Positions 1 through 13,119 are shown, counted from the first letter of the stretch. The stretch: DNA of 64,000 bases from Ceratotherium simum simum (GCF_000283155.1 NW_004454217.1:3297949-3361948); one strand, 5' to 3'. Translations and numbers: made by a program. The notes: generated from the letters alone by a model not told the origin.

Positions 1-560
1 AGAGAGGAGTGGGAGGGAGGGAGGAAGGAAGCTAGTATTTACATTAGTAGAATTATCTACAAAATACCTCAGAATAAATCCATCATTAAAAAGGGAAAGA
101 TTTACGTGAAGAAAATTGTAATATTTTGATGATCATAAAAGACCTTAGATTGTCATATATCATCTGTTCCAAAATTATTATTTTTTTTTTACATGTTAGC
201 ATTTTTTAAAACCAGGTATGTTTTACAATTCATGGTGACTGAGATTCAGTGAAATACTGTAAATAGAATTACATACCGTGATTTTGTACGATAACACTCA
301 GCAAATATGTTGACTCCCTTGAAATTAATTTACAAGTTCATTGCTGTCCTATTAAATTCTAATAGCATTTCTTTATGCATTTTTATTTTTGTAAATAAAA
401 CTTGACAAGATTATTCCATATTTTACTTAGAAAGTGTAAAGTAAAAGAGAACAAATTTGAGGAAAGAAACCAATTGTGTGGCTATATCTCTACCAATATC
501 AAAGAAATATTATAAATCTATTAGGGATTAAATCTTTGTGTTATAGATTAGAATCTAACT
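1..560. other. Unassigned AT-rich DNA with a purine-rich start
   Basis: The first 30 bases are a GA-rich purine tract made of GAGG/GGAA units, probably simple-sequence DNA. The rest is AT-rich, with no open frame or repeat that I recognise. Confidence 0.5.
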
Positions 561-564
561 CTTA

Positions 565-1520
565 TTCTACCCTACCTATCTCCCCTTAGCTGCATGTTTC
601 CCACCTCAGTAAATGGCACTCCACTCTGTTTCTCAGGCCGTAATTCTTCTTGTCATTCTTAACCACTCTCATTCTTTTATAAATTACATCAAATCCAACA
701 GTGAATCCTACTATCTCTCCTTATAAGATATATTTGAATCTGACAGCCACTCATCTGATGCTAACTCCCTTAAGCGAGACCACCAACATCTCTTGCCTGG
801 ACTACTTACTTTAATAGCCTATTAATTGTTTTTCTTTTCCATTCTTGCTCCTCTCATCCCCACCTCCCACCTCCTGCAAAGTCTGTTCTCCACACAGTAA
901 CCAGATAGATCTCTTAAAAATGCAAGTCCTACCGTTTCTCTTTCCTCAAACTTTGCAGTGGTTTCCTCTCACACTTAGAATGAGTCCTCAACATGACCCC
1001 TAGTGCCGTCTTGCATCAAGTGCCTGGATAACTCTACAAATTCAGATACTCCTCTCTCACTTGCTGCAAACTTTCTGGACTCCTTATTGTTAATGTGCAT
1101 ATTTCCCTGACTCAGGGCCTTTGCATTTGCTATTTCCTCTCTCTTAAATGCCTTTACCAAAATTTGTGTGGCTATTTCCTCTTCATTTCTGTTCAACTCA
1201 AATGTCATCTCCTTATAGAGTGTTTCGTGACCAACTAATATAAAATAGGGATTTTCTCCACTCTTTCCTGCCATCCATCTGAATCAAACTCTTCCCTCAT
1301 GGTTTATATCATGGCGATATCTATAACTATACATATAACTATATTATCAGTTACTATGTATATCATTTATTTGTTGTTTATATGAGACAGAGATAGGGTC
1401 AGCCAGAGAGAGAGAGATTCCACAAGAGGAAGAAATCTGTCTTGTTCAGAACAGTATCCCTAGTTCCTATAGTGGAGACTCATAAATATTTGCTACAAAG
1501 GATGAATGAACAGGTAAATG
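565..1520 (+). mobile_element. LINE L2 3' region
   Basis: An old L2 copy in sense orientation, running from the end of ORF2 to the 3' end. Landmarks in order are a segment like CTCAGTAAATGGCACTCC followed by a TTGTCATTCTTAACC stretch (about 600-660), a GCAGTGGTTTCCTCTCACAC segment (955-975), CAGGGCCTTTGCATTTGC (1115-1132), CTCAAATGTCATCTCC (1197-1212), and a 3' end near AAATATTTGCTACAAAGGATGAATGAA (about 1483-1510). These match the order of the well-known mammalian L2 consensus. It is heavily diverged and interrupted by stops, so it is inactive. A 99-codon reverse frame at 975-1274 has no independent support. Confidence 0.75.
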
Positions 1521-1839
1521 GAACCATGTATATATGTATTTCAAATATGATAAACATGACATTCTTAATCAATGGTGGAAAGGTTAGACTAATAAGCTAC
1601 TATGCATTGTGGAAAAATAAGTTAGATACATGTGAACAATTTCATTAAAAATAAGTTTTAGATGTAATAAATATACAGAAATGAAATTATTAAAATATAA
1701 TAAAATATAGAAGTATATTTTTAAAATTCTATTTTGGCAAAAACTTTTCAAGTAAAACACAAATCCCAAAGCTATAAATAAAGGAGAGACAGATTTAACT
1801 ACATACAAATTTTAAATTCATTATTTCAAAGACACTATA
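1521..1839. other. Unassigned AT-rich DNA
   Basis: Very AT-rich sequence without a recognisable gene or repeat. Confidence 0.45.
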
Positions 1840-2680
1840 TACAAAGTTAAGTGACAAACTATAAAAACAGTTGTGAAATTTATAATATAAAAGATTAAAA
1901 TCTGATTAATTTATGTTTCTAAAATGAATACAAAAAAACACAATAACTTATTAAGAAAATACCAAATAAAATGTATACGCATTTCAGAGAAATGCAGTTG
2001 ACAAATTAAAAGATTACCAAACTTTATAATAATCCAGAACATACAAATTAAAATGAGATGCAACATATCTGCTAGAAGATTGACCAAAATTAGAAGATTA
2101 ATAATATCCACTGTTGAGCAAGATTTGGCAAATGGGCAGTCATACCGTAGCCGTGTAGCTGTCCAACTCCAACTTCTTTTGAGTAAATTTTTCAAGATTT
2201 TAAAATGACTATACTTATTTATTCAGAAATTCTACTTCTATGTGTCTATCTGAGAAAAATACTGTTACATATGAGCAAAGACACATTCACAAAATATTTA
2301 TTGTTGCATTTTATAAGGATTAAAATTAGAAACAGTTATGTTATTTTTATTCTGTGCAATATTATTCAGCTACTGAAAAGGAGGCAAATCTAAAGATAAT
2401 GGTATGGCTAGATCTCCCTATTTCTTATAGCAAAGTGAAAAAAGCAAGCTGAAAAGCATATGCGCAGTATAATCCCATTAAAGTAAAGGATATTTGTAAA
2501 TGGATGCATATATCTATACTTACATGTATTGATTGATAGATAGGAAGATAGATAAATGTATATAGATATGTGTGTAAGTAAATATACTAAATTATTTATA
2601 GTGGCTGTATCTGGGAGGTTCATTAAGTTGACTGGGAAACTTTTACCTTTTACTGTAAAAATTTTTTTTTAAACGTTCCT
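1840..2680 (+). mobile_element. L1 (ancient L1ME-like) ORF2 end and 3'UTR
   Basis: Sense-strand relic of an old L1. A segment like AAATTAAAATGAGATGCAACA followed by GATTGACCAAAATTAGAAG (about 2045-2100) corresponds to the conserved end of ORF2. CAATATTATTCAGCTACTGAAAAGGA (about 2357-2382) and GTATAATCCCATTAAAG (about 2467-2483) are typical of the L1M 3' region, as is GTGGCTGTATCTGGGAGG near 2600. It is decayed with no intact frame. Ends are estimated. Confidence 0.65.
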
Positions 2681-4714
2681 CCAGTATTCATCTATTTTGA
2701 CGTAGTGAATACATAAAATAATTGACTGGCAAGGCATCTACTCTTGGTTTTGTTCAAAGCATGCTCAATCAGCTTAATATATCTAACAGGGTTTAAAAGT
2801 ATAATTAATTATATGTCCTTGAGAAGTCACTTTTTAAAAAAATCTACATTACCTATAAAGGAATCTATCAATATGTAATTTATAATATGAAGAATTTTCC
2901 ATTAATTTTTAAAATCTTTTTCCTTGATTTACATAAAATTTTCTTTATTTCATAATTCAGTGTTTTATCTAAAGTTAAAAATGCACACTAAATATGACAG
3001 TATACGATTATAAGCAAAATTTTTCCATGAATGAGAATTATATTTAAACTATACATTAGCTCCCACACATTAGAAATCTAGGATAAGAAGTGAGCTGAGG
3101 TGATTCAAGAAATATTCAACCCCCTTTAATATTAGTAAATCTTTGACGATACCTCTATCTTATCCATTCATATCCCAACACTCATGTGTCATAATGCTTT
3201 GACAGGTCTCATCTCTGCCTGCGAAAATGACTTCAGAGTCCTTGACATTTTATCATCTGGATTTATACAAACAGTCACTTTTTACAAAAGGAGTAGAAAG
3301 GAGAAGCAGAGTTTATTTAAGAGTTCTTTGAATTTTTGCTTGATTTGGTGTGTGAAGTGTGGGTGAGATTAGCTGTCGGATTTTAGACTACCTGGGAAAA
3401 CTAGAAGAAGGCTAATGATCTCAATTCCTTTAATAATTTGGGGGAAATATCTAGACAATTAACAGTAGGTCCTGATATATATATTTATTTCTAGTGCGGC
3501 AAAAAGTCTGCACTCTTTGATCCATTTTTCAAATAGAAATCTAGAAAGATACTTTAATTCTTTTTCATATCTTCAACTGTCAATAAAACAAAATCTAACT
3601 TTCAGTTATATTTTTCTTTAAGTACCTCGAAATGGGTCTCTATCATGTCCAAGCAATACAATGCTACTTCTCAACAGGTCATTTGATTTTTTTTTTTTTA
3701 GAAATAGTATTTTGTTCAAAACTGCTATGTGAATTTAAAAGCGATCCTTTATAAACATCTCTTCACCTTAAGAAAACAAAATACGGCAGTAATAGAAATA
3801 CTGACTACTTTATGTATGTGCAATTGGAAGCTTGTTGGGCTCTGTTATTGTCCCATAAATTATCTACCAAAGCATGGTGGGATTAATTAGAACTATTACA
3901 TGAATCACAAGAGTGATTTTTTTCCTTTCGTGCTGAATGAATGTAACTACATTAGACACACAAATCATCATACTCTATAAGTTAATCGGTTCTTCTAAGG
4001 CAGTACAATAAAAACCAACTGAGGCCATTGTGTACCCTAAAGATTTGTAATCCTGTCCTGGTTTTTGAAACATAAAGATGATTAGGAGCTTTTTTATATT
4101 TGCCCTATATTCTCAATATTATGATAAGCCCAAGAGATCAAGACATCAAAGTTGAACCAAACGCCAAGACTAATTTTGATAAATGTGTATTTAAGTTCGC
4201 TGTGATCAGTTGGCTTCATATTCCTTCTTTCTAAGATTCATTAAAAGGCTATTCTTTTTTCTTTCTAATTTTGGATAGTTTTTGTGTCTAGACCACATAG
4301 CTTGAAGTTCGAGTTAGCATGGCATATATAGAAGTATTTCTTTTTCATTATTAAACAAGAGGCAATATCCATTATACTATTTTTTAAAGAATGAAGCAAT
4401 AGAACAGCCTCTTTTGTTAAGCCTTCCAGAAAAAAAAGGAAGATACCTAGTCATTGGTATGCAGTCTGTTCCCATGGGTTTTTATAGCATACATTGACAC
4501 TTCACCTTAGCACAAGTCTGTCCCAGAGAAATCTGACCTTTTGCCCAAGCTCAGAACTACTGCCTCAAAGGGCTGTTGTGAGGGCACACAACATAACCCT
4601 GAGAAAAAAACACTCTATTTTTAATACTACACTAATAAATGTTTTAATACTATATTTTTCAAGATGTCATGATATTTAATGCCATTGAAAACCCTCCACA
4701 ATCTGGCCCCTATA
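2681..4714. other. Unassigned AT-rich DNA
   Basis: About 2 kb without a gene or an interspersed repeat that I can name. Short open frames at 3184-3366 and 4494-4679 have no recognisable product and are no longer than expected by chance. Confidence 0.45.
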
Positions 4715-4769
4715 AAAATATATGTTCCCCTGTAAATTTTATTAAAATCTATGTTCCCTTGTAAATCTT
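4715..4769. repeat. Short imperfect tandem duplication, 29-bp period
   Basis: Two adjacent copies of a 26-base segment, AAAATATATGTTCCCCTG... at 4715-4740 and AAAATCTATGTTCCCTTG... at 4744-4769. They differ at a few positions. This looks like a local slippage duplication. It lies next to CCTCCACAATCTGGCCCC (about 4693-4710), which resembles an L2 segment. Confidence 0.75.
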
Positions 4770-5339
4770 TAACTGTAGACATATTGGCATACTCAGTGAT
4801 GGAGGCTTTCCTTCAATATCACTCTACTCTTGAGTCTCTAGTATTGAAATTAACATATGAAAAGATCCTATTTCAGATAACTGGAAAATGCTTGAATTAT
4901 TTAACAAATTGGAAGGGCCCAATTGGCTGTGAATCTGAAGGAAAAGGAGGCTTAGAGTCAGTCCCCCAAAGACAATTTACAGAGGTATTAAACATTTAAA
5001 TTTAAAGATTAAAACTATGACAAATATTAGAAAAAATTAATGGAAAGCATACAATCAGATGCATAATTTTGAGCACATTTAAAATCTAAAAACAGGAAGA
5101 CACATTAGCCACAAGTACTTTCTTTGTCGAAAGGAACAAGATATAAGAAGGAAAATTTGCAATAAAAGAATTAAAATTACTAATATGCATATTACATAAA
5201 ACATATTCATTGTTGCTAGTAATAAAGTGATGAAATATAAAATAATAAGGACTTGCCATTTTCTGCCATCTATTTCTAGCCTATGGAATAATGTGGGGAA
5301 CTAGCCACTATAAAAGGCTGCCAGTGAGAATATGTACAA
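4770..5339. other. Unassigned AT-rich DNA
   Basis: No gene is seen. An 82-codon open frame at 4751-4999 has no recognisable domain and starts inside the tandem duplication. Confidence 0.45.
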
Positions 5340-5369
5340 ATTTTTAACAGCTTTAAGAAATTTGATATT

Positions 5370-6110
5370 ATGTGATAAAATAAAAATGACTATTATTTGA
5401 CCTAGAAAAAAGAAAATTTATATACACTTATTTATCCTGTAAAACAAACACACCAGTATATAAAGATGTGAATACTACTACTTATGATTAATACAGCACC
5501 ACTTAATTGAACCTGTACTACGTACCAACCACTGTCTAGTAATAAATATATCCTCCCATTTTATCCCAACATCCCCTAGAAAGTAACTGCTATAATAACC
5601 AAAATTTTGCTATCTAATTTAGCTTCACTTTTTTTCTCCTATTTAAGGACATTTATTGCAGCATTGTTTGTCAAATATGTATATGTACATACATATATAT
5701 AAACAAAAGAAGAAATCTGAATGATTGTAAATAGAGGAATAGCTAAATACATATGGCACATCCTATAGGAAACATTCTGCAGTTATTAAAAATAATAACA
5801 TGGATACAGATATTGACCTTGAAAGAAGTCCATGATAATTTGTTAAACAGAAGAGCAAGTTTTGGAGTAATAGATAGAAGTGGAGCTATATTTATAAAAC
5901 AAGAACAAAAAGCTTACACATGAGTAAATAATTAATTATGGACTTACTAAAGGATAAAAACCTAAAAAGATAATCCAAACTGTTGATATAGATTACTCAG
6001 AGGGTAAGATTGATATGGTTATGTAGGGGGAGAAGCAGGCAGGCAGAGACTGAGACTTTGTTTTTCTTAATACATCTTTAAATTTTTAATTATTACAATA
6101 AGTCAATATT
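5370..6110 (+). mobile_element. L1 (L1ME-like) 3' end, interrupted by a MIR-like fragment
   Basis: Sense L1M 3' region. GACATTTATTGCAGCATTG (about 5648-5666), a TAAATAGAGGAATAGCTAAATA segment (about 5729-5750), a CTGCAGTTATTAAAAATAAT segment (about 5778-5797) and a final stretch ending in TTTTTCTTAATACATC correspond in order to the conserved 3' end of old L1s. A MIR-like fragment on the other strand at about 5485-5605 splits it. Boundaries are estimates. Confidence 0.6.
5485..5605 (-). mobile_element. MIR-like SINE fragment
   Basis: ACTACGTACCAACCACTG (about 5517-5534), followed by CCTCCCATTTTATCCCAACA and CCTAGAAAGTAACTGCTATAATAACC, resembles the antisense 3' half of MIR (the end that encodes 'tgtgccaggcactg' and 'aggtaggtactattatta'). 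The copy is short and diverged. Confidence 0.45.
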
Positions 6111-6419
6111 CCAAAGAAACAACATCAGTTAAATATTTTTTTAAACAAAGCCCCAATGTATATTATTCCCTATGTATTTTTTTGATTTGCTTAATAGAAT
6201 GAAAATGAAGCAGTGGTAATTTTGAAATATATAAGCCCAGCTTATATTACACTGCATTTTCAATATTTCTAAGAATGGTAATGGTACAGTCACCTTAAGA
6301 AATTTGGATGGAGAACAGTAATCTTAGTATAAAAACAGTGTTTAATGAAGATGAGACTCAACGCTAAAATTAATTAATTGAGGAATTTTTCTAGGGAATG
6401 TTGAGCCTTGCATATGTAC
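6111..6419. other. Unassigned AT-rich DNA
   Basis: No gene or repeat recognised. Confidence 0.45.
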
Positions 6420-6915
6420 TTTGCTTACTTCGTAGCCTGACCCCCATCACCCTTCCTGCGACTTCTGAGCCCCAGCTTTTCCAGTCTTTGACCAATCACT
6501 CTAACGTATAGCCCTCTGATCACAGTCCTTTTTGCACGTTGTCTTCCCTTTGCCTGGGCCCCTTTTCCCTCTCTCCCCCAACCACTGTCTAATTTTTTCT
6601 TACTCGTTATACAAATATGAGTTTACATATCACCTCTGCAGAGAAACAGCTGTGTAAGCCATACTGCCTCCAGTATAAGGTCAGGTAATATATTTTTAAC
6701 TTTCAAAGTATCTTGTGCTTTCTCTTCACGGTGCTTATTACAGTTTGTAATTATATATATGTAAATTGTTTGAGTAATGTGTGGTCTCTCTTGGGATTAC
6801 AAACTCCATGACAGTAGGAATGTGCTGCTTTGCTCATCATTTTATTTTAGTGCCATGCACAGTGATTGAAGTTTGGGTAGTATTTAATCAATATCTGTTG
6901 GATGAATGAATGAAA
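6420..6915 (+). mobile_element. LINE L2 3' end
   Basis: Sense L2 3' sequence. TTTGCCTGGGCCCC near 6550, TATCACCTCTGCAGAGAAAC (about 6628-6647), a CTCCATGACAGTAGGAATGTG segment (about 6805-6825), and a terminal ATCTGTTGGATGAATGAATGAA at about 6892-6912 follow the consensus order and end exactly like L2 (GTTGAATGAATGA). No coding capacity remains. Confidence 0.75.
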
Positions 6916-9900
6916 AACAACGCTGAGTTTACTCCCCAAGCCCAACAAGCACTGACATCAAAACTGGACCTTGACAGTGTCCTAACCTCTCTATATCTCA
7001 CAAAGACCATGAAAGGGCAAATAATTTAGGGAACAATTCTGTTCAGTCCTCCTACATGGAGTGAACTTGCAGTAACTTGTTCCCTGAGTCTTTCTTCACT
7101 CGGCACCCAAAAGGACAGAAAAAACACCACTCAGCTCCCCATCTCATAGTCATTTATATACACTGTGTAAAAAAGATGCTAAAATAATCATATAGATTGA
7201 GGACAAGGGAAGATACAGGCCAGCTGCCTTTAAAACAGGAAAATATCAAAACATTTGCTGTAAGATTTCAGTGGGTGAGGGCATCTCTGTGACAAGTTAT
7301 TAAAACCAAATATTTCAGCATTTTGGAAGTGTTTAGACTGTGAAGTAACAGAAGTTAAGGGCAAATCTCTAGTACTTAGTTTACTCATCATATAGTAGTA
7401 AGTTCTCACAAAAAGTTTATTGAATTAATAGATAGATATATGAGTAAATAAAAGAAAATATCATGATAAGCTACCTGACATTCTCCATATGGGAAACAAG
7501 CAGAGAGCATAGCCATAACCCAACAATGATACAATCTTTCCCTTATTCTCTATTTTCAACTCATGGAAAATAAGGATAATCCCAGCACTCTGTCTGTCTG
7601 AACCTGTATGTGGCCTCAAAATCCTTTTCTACAAAAAATCTGCAGGTACTAGCCATCAGTCTGAGTTGGCCTGCAAATTGACTGCTCTTGCATAGACTGA
7701 CCAACAATTATAGTTACCTTAAGTAAATTACCAAGTAAGCGCCCTTGAAAACTGACTAAAGTTTGATGAAATAGCTTTGTTGAAAACAAAAATCAGCTGA
7801 TAGGATTCTGACATTAACAGAAGTCTTATTCTTTTCTAGTGTGATCTTCCCATTCTTTCTGGTCTGATCCATATCTCAGCATTCCTCTAATGGGTTATCA
7901 GGATTAAAATGAGTTCATCTATATTGATTTCCACAACATGCCCAGAACAAAATGTCATGTTGTTTTCCTTTTTAAAAGATGATGTCTTTACCTATTATGG
8001 AATTCAAATGGCAGCATATATTCCAAAATATTGATGGGAAACACATGAAACTGTCTATAGTTGTCATGTTAATATACGAAAAATAGTAATGGGGTATCAA
8101 GAATTTCTCTCTTAAAATCGCTTTCTTTTTCAGAGCTACAGACTAAGATTTATTTATTTTTCATCTGTCAGTGAACAGTCTCCTTTAACAAATTTCTTTA
8201 TCTGTTATTAAAACTATGTTATTTAAACTCCTCCGCTCCTGAACTGTTTTCATCCTTTCCCATCTTGCACCCAGATTCTTTCCTCTAGTCTATTACTGGG
8301 CAAGGAAACCCCAGAGTGAGACACCAATGTTTCATTTCCTATAAAGTAGTAGTACCGAAGAATTCTGATACACCATGAAGAACATTTTCTGTAAAGGGCC
8401 CTTATGCAAAATCATTAACCTGCTAATACAGTACAATGTTGCAATGTCAGATAATTATTTTCTTTTGTGCTTTACTAACCATGATTAAAAGAGAATCTAA
8501 GGAGTTCATTCCTATCTTCTAAATGGATCTGCAAAGGAATCTATACATACATTTTTTCTCTCTAATACTTTTGTTGACTTCAGATGAAGGCAAGTTAGAA
8601 TATTCCGCATCATTACTTTCTTGTGACTTTTGTCCCTCTTGCGGTCCTGGGAATTCTTAATTTTTATGTAAAGGTGATTCAGCTGACAATAGATAGGATC
8701 ATGTTCTATATCAAGTGAGCCTGTCATAAGTTCATTAGACCGGATGGAAGAATCTGATAAATGACATATCCAGGTCTAATGTTATCTTGATGGTGATATC
8801 TGCTAAGCGTTAGTTCATAATTGAGATTGTCTACATAGTTCAAACCTTTAAGTTTTGTAATTGTCTGTTCCAAGGAAGCCAGCAGTTAGGGAAGTTAAGG
8901 ACCGGACAGAGCAAATCATTGATTCCAAGTCTAGATAGACTAAGGAAACATGTATAAGTATCAGCTGACAGAGAGTGGGTAGTTGGTGGCAAACACCAGT
9001 GACAAATGTATCTTCTACTACACTTGAATAGCTAAAACATATGACTATTTTTCAAACTTTGTTAAACAACAGCACCATTCTTTCAAGTACCTCTTTTATT
9101 CACACACCAATAAAGAATATTTGTTCATTAAACTGAGGACGTTTATATATTATGAAGTCAATAAATAACATAAAACTTTTTAATAAATGCAAAGTTTGAA
9201 ATAAAAGGTTATGAGTTGAATTTGAGGCTCAGCTTTAAAATTCTTGACTTTTTTGCTTGCTCAGTATCACGAAAAATCCTATTCCTATATATATATAATG
9301 TTTCATATTTTAAATGTTACAAATTTTAAACAATTCATCTTTCAATTTCCAGATACTTTCAATTTCATTTTCCAGAAGGTTGAAAGAAGAGTATCATGAA
9401 ATTTTTAAAACAACTCTTTTAATTCTTTATTGTAAATATAACTTTCAAACCAGAATTATCCTAAACTTGTAATAATTGCTGGAAAAAATCTGTAATTAAA
9501 TGTTATGACAAAATATGTAATTGTGCACTTGTAATTGCACAATTGACTATTGTATCTAACGAGATACATCTGAGATTCACCTAGCATTCAAATAAACCTA
9601 GCCTGTAGATATTGATGTAGTATGTTTATTTGTATAAGTTTATGGGAATAGAAACGTATAGGTCCCAATTTTTTTTAAAAGACCAGTGCAGATCTATAAA
9701 CTTCCTAATTAATTGCATATTGATAAGCAATTAAAATCCCTTTCAGGAGAAGAAGTAGTCCCAAGCATGCATAAAAACAAGCTAAACTGGCAGCCCATGT
9801 TAATGCATTAGTGATTTTCATTGTGTTCACTCTTGGTATATAATATATATGAATCTGCTTTTGGATTTGCTATTATACTTTAAAATATAAGCAATATTAT

Positions 9901-11759
9901 AGAAAGTAATTTGAATCTTTTTTATTTATTTATTTATTTTTGCTAAACTCCCACATTCCCTTTATAGTGCTGTGTGATATTTATGGATCTTAGTCCATCA
10001 TTTCAGACGTACTAAATATTTTTGTAAAATGTTATACTATGTGCATCTATTGCATAATAATTTATTAGGTCTAACTTTGACCCTCATTCTATAGAAGTAG
10101 CAGGAAATTCAATCCCAGTATTCTGCTATAGGAGTGAGTTCTCCCTTCTTAGAAGTATGAGAGAAATGTCTAGAGGCGTCCGTGGCACATAAAAGCAGGA
10201 GTCAGGTCAGTTTCAATCTACCATGACTGTTACCGATATTTTCTCATCCAAGCCCATATGGTCTCTTGGCATGGCCAATAGCTTTTCTACTTTCTTTCTG
10301 AGTAGGGACATGCTAGGCTTTTGGTAATCTAAATGTCCTGATTCCTAGGGTCTAGCCTACCTGAGTGCGTGCAGAAGTAGTAGATTTCTGAGAGTTTTCC
10401 ACCTACCTGAACCTTGAGTATCTCCCATTCTGGATGTATACACTAACCTTTGCTGCCCACTCAAGAAAAAATACTTTATTATTTAGCCTCTATTCCAATT
10501 CAGTGACTCTACTTTTTCTCTCCTCTAACTTTGGAATTTCTAACACAATCTCTTAAATGTTTGAATTTTCCACAAGATAAGGGAAAAAATCATCTATGAC
10601 CAACTTTTGATTCTTCCTACAAAAGCTTCCAAAGTAACAGAACACTAAAAGAGAAAGAGAAATTAGGGGAAAGATGGAGAGAAGAATTAGGATATACCAA
10701 ACATCATTCTGATTATTCTGTAACAGCAGTTTTAAAAATGATATTAATAAATATGTCAGTATTATTCTGCTATAACTGCACTTCATTCTCCAACTTCTTT
10801 CTTCTCAGATACTTTGAACTTAGTAAATCAAAGCCATAGTGTTCTGGTGAGGAGAAAGTGAGATACCAGATGTTTTGGGGAGTTCTGCTGGGAGAGTTAT
10901 TCTTTCTAAGGTCTGCAACATCCTTTTTTATTTTAGCTTCATCCTTGGTCTCTTCACCCTTGGTTTTCTTCCTCAGATGACACTGGAGGGGCCTCTTCCT
11001 GTCTGACTTTCTTCTGGGTGGGTTCACATCCAATTGCTAAATCTTTGCCTTTACTCTGGATTGATAAAGAACAGTAACATAATGGAATAGAGATGAAATA
11101 AAAAGTTAAGGACCGTGGAGGAAAATGGAAAGAACAGAAAGGAAGGTGAAAAACAGTAAAAAAGAGATAAACAAACTAGAAATAGTTCTAGAATACCAAC
11201 TGGCTTATTCACCAGGGTGAATTTGGAATAAATCTAAGGTAAGTAATATTTTTTACTTCTGTTTTCTTCCTCTGGTACTTTAATTACTCTTGAGCTTAAA
11301 TACTTATTTGATACTTGGCTGCTTTCAAAAAACTTATTAAGGATATAAAATGCAATGTCTAACATGGTCTTAATTTGGGTAGATGTTTGTTGTGTGTGTT
11401 GGCAGTTGGAACCATAGCCAACCTATTTGAAGAGCTAATGCCAAGTTCTTGGAAGAGAAAATTAAGACAAAACAGTAAATATAGTTTTTGCAGTAGTCTC
11501 CAATTAGGATGGAAACATCTGATTTTGTTTCTACCATAAAGTTCATCCAAATGCTAATTTTGTACTGATCTTAACAAATTTCTCAAAACTAAACAAAGGC
11601 AGCAGATATGCATCATTCCAATAGAGGAAGAAGACTAGTTGTGGTAGCATAAAACTGCAAATACCACAGAATTTCATTTCCACTCCCCACTTCCATTTTG
11701 TCTTCATAATCTCATAAATAGAAGAGTCCAAGTCAGTCATGGTCAGATATACTATGTTT
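6916..11759. other. Long unassigned AT-rich stretch
   Basis: About 4.8 kb in which I recognise no gene and only simple features: a (TTTA)n run at about 9917-9940 and a hairpin at 9519-9544. Small reverse-strand frames at 8512-8727, 10553-10786, 10770-11033 and 11359-11740 were read. The 87-codon frame at 10770-11033 is lysine/arginine-rich at its start, but it matches no family that I know and has no flanking gene structure. Confidence 0.45.
9519..9544. repeat. Perfect 9-bp inverted repeat, 8-bp loop
   Basis: Arms AATTGTGCA (9519-9527) and TGCACAATT (9536-9544) are exact reverse complements around CTTGTAAT. TTGTAATTG-like words also repeat directly. It could form a small hairpin but may be chance in AT-rich DNA. 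Confidence 0.6.
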
Positions 11760-11764
11760 GACTT

Positions 11765-12175
11765 CTTTTAGATGATGATTATCTAACCTTTGCTTGAATG
11801 CCTCCATGACAGCGAATTTAAACTGCAGTGTCACACATTCTCAGGTTGGTCATTTTCTAACAACCAGCAAGGCCATCTTTATATTTTGACTAAATTGGTT
11901 CGCATTTCTGGTTTCTACATCAATGTGTTTGAATCATTCGAGTTAGATTACATTATTTTTTTTCCACCATATGATGATTGTATAAACATTTTCACACAGC
12001 TGTAGTATCAATTTGTGAATTACTTCTCCTCATCATTCATTTGAAAATCCATCAGTCAATCCTTAAATGCTTGTTAGGACTTGAGCTCTGCATTTCCTTT
12101 TCTCCAGAGTGCCTATATTTTTCTTATGATACCTAGAAACTTTGAGAATTAAAAATATGACAACATTTGGTAATG
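11765..12175. mobile_element. Possible ancient amniote-age interspersed repeat
   Basis: TCTAACCTTTGCTTGAATGC followed by CTCCATGACAGCGAATTTAA (11781-11820), then CATTTGAAAATCCATCAG and CCTTTTCTCCAGAGTG further on, resemble a widespread old mammalian repeat whose consensus runs 'cctctgcttaaatacctcca..gacagggaact ... atttgaagat ... ttctccaggct'. The similarity is by eye, so the family is not named. Confidence 0.3.
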
Positions 12176-12489
12176 AGCAGCAAAAGAAAAGAAAAACTTT
12201 CAGGATCAATTATCTAGTAAAACCTTGTAAGCACTTATGTATAAACATAGTTTTCTAGATTTCCAACTTTTAACATAAATATTTGTTGTTAGCATTTTTC
12301 TGAGCCATTTCTGGGTTCTGGTCTAGATTACTGAAAATCCAAAAGACCCAAACTTGTTCAGTGATTATAGTGAGAGAAATTAATAGGAGAAAAATGAAGC
12401 AAAATAATCCAAAATAAGGAAAGAGATATTGCAACAAAGAGTCTTAAAAGAACACAAGATAGAGAAAATGAATGTGAACTGGACTTGTA
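12176..12489. other. Unassigned AT-rich DNA
   Basis: No gene or repeat recognised. A reverse-strand 123-codon frame at 12380-12751 runs through a CA/TA microsatellite and is low-complexity. Confidence 0.45.
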
Positions 12490-12860
12490 TATAGTAATAA
12501 TAGCCAGAAGTTATAACTTTACTGTATTTACATGCTATTCTTTGTTTCAGGCACTGTACTAAGTGATATACACACACAGACACACATGTGTTATAAATAT
12601 GCATATATATACGCATATTATATATATATACATACATATACAATTCATTATAAGAGATAGTCATTAAAGGGCTCAGAACAGTGCATGTCACATAATTATA
12701 TGAACAAATAAATATTTTTAAGTATCCAGAAATTAGATGCTCAGTTCTCATATGGAGTTAAGTTTCTTCTGGTCCACTTTACAGAGAGGTAAGAAAAACT
12801 GGGTCCCACACGGCTAAGTAAATCTTCAAGGCAGCAGAAAGTCAAGCATCTCTATTAGCA
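12490..12860 (-). mobile_element. MIR-like SINE, split by a microsatellite
   Basis: TAGCCAGAAGTTATAACTTTACTG, then TTTCAGGCACTGTACTAAGTG (12545-12565), and later CCACTTTACAGAGAGGTAAGAAAAACTG (about 12775-12802) with ACGGCTAAGTAAATCTTCAAGGCAG match the antisense MIR order (CAGGCACTGTTCTAAG ... TTTACAGATGAGG ... ACACAGCTAAGTAA). The middle is replaced by CA/TA simple repeat at about 12568-12641. Confidence 0.55.
12568..12641. repeat. CA/TA microsatellite
   Basis: Imperfect dinucleotide DNA with ACACACA runs, then TATATATA and ATACATACATATA. Simple sequence that probably grew inside the MIR copy. Confidence 0.8.
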
Positions 12861-13119
12861 CATCTTCTGCAGCCCTAAATCTAAGAAGCAACATTAGAAA
12901 AGCAGTCTAGGTTGCTAGGCAAGATTCCAATTTTTTCTTAATCAACAATTGCAGAGAGGATGAGAAAAGTTTCATCTTCCTGATTTCATCAGATCTTTCA
13001 ACCACTATTGGGTGCAGAGAATAGCAAAGTGTGCTTTAAGGTACACTATTTTTTTAATTGTTTTCTAATTTCTTTGATAATATATTTTACTTGTTGAAGT
13101 TGATTTTCATATTTGGTAC
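12861..13119. other. Unassigned DNA
   Basis: Nothing recognised. Confidence 0.4.

Noticed and set aside
9240..9300. TATA-like words as promoters
   Set aside because: Such words are everywhere in AT-rich DNA and no gene start is nearby.
10770..11033. 87-codon basic minus frame, possible processed pseudogene
   Set aside because: Lysine/arginine-rich at the start but matching no family that I know. No poly-A tail or target duplication was found.
12380..12751. 123-codon minus frame with Tyr/Cys/Val-rich sequence
   Set aside because: It is the translation of CA/TA simple repeat and MIR DNA.
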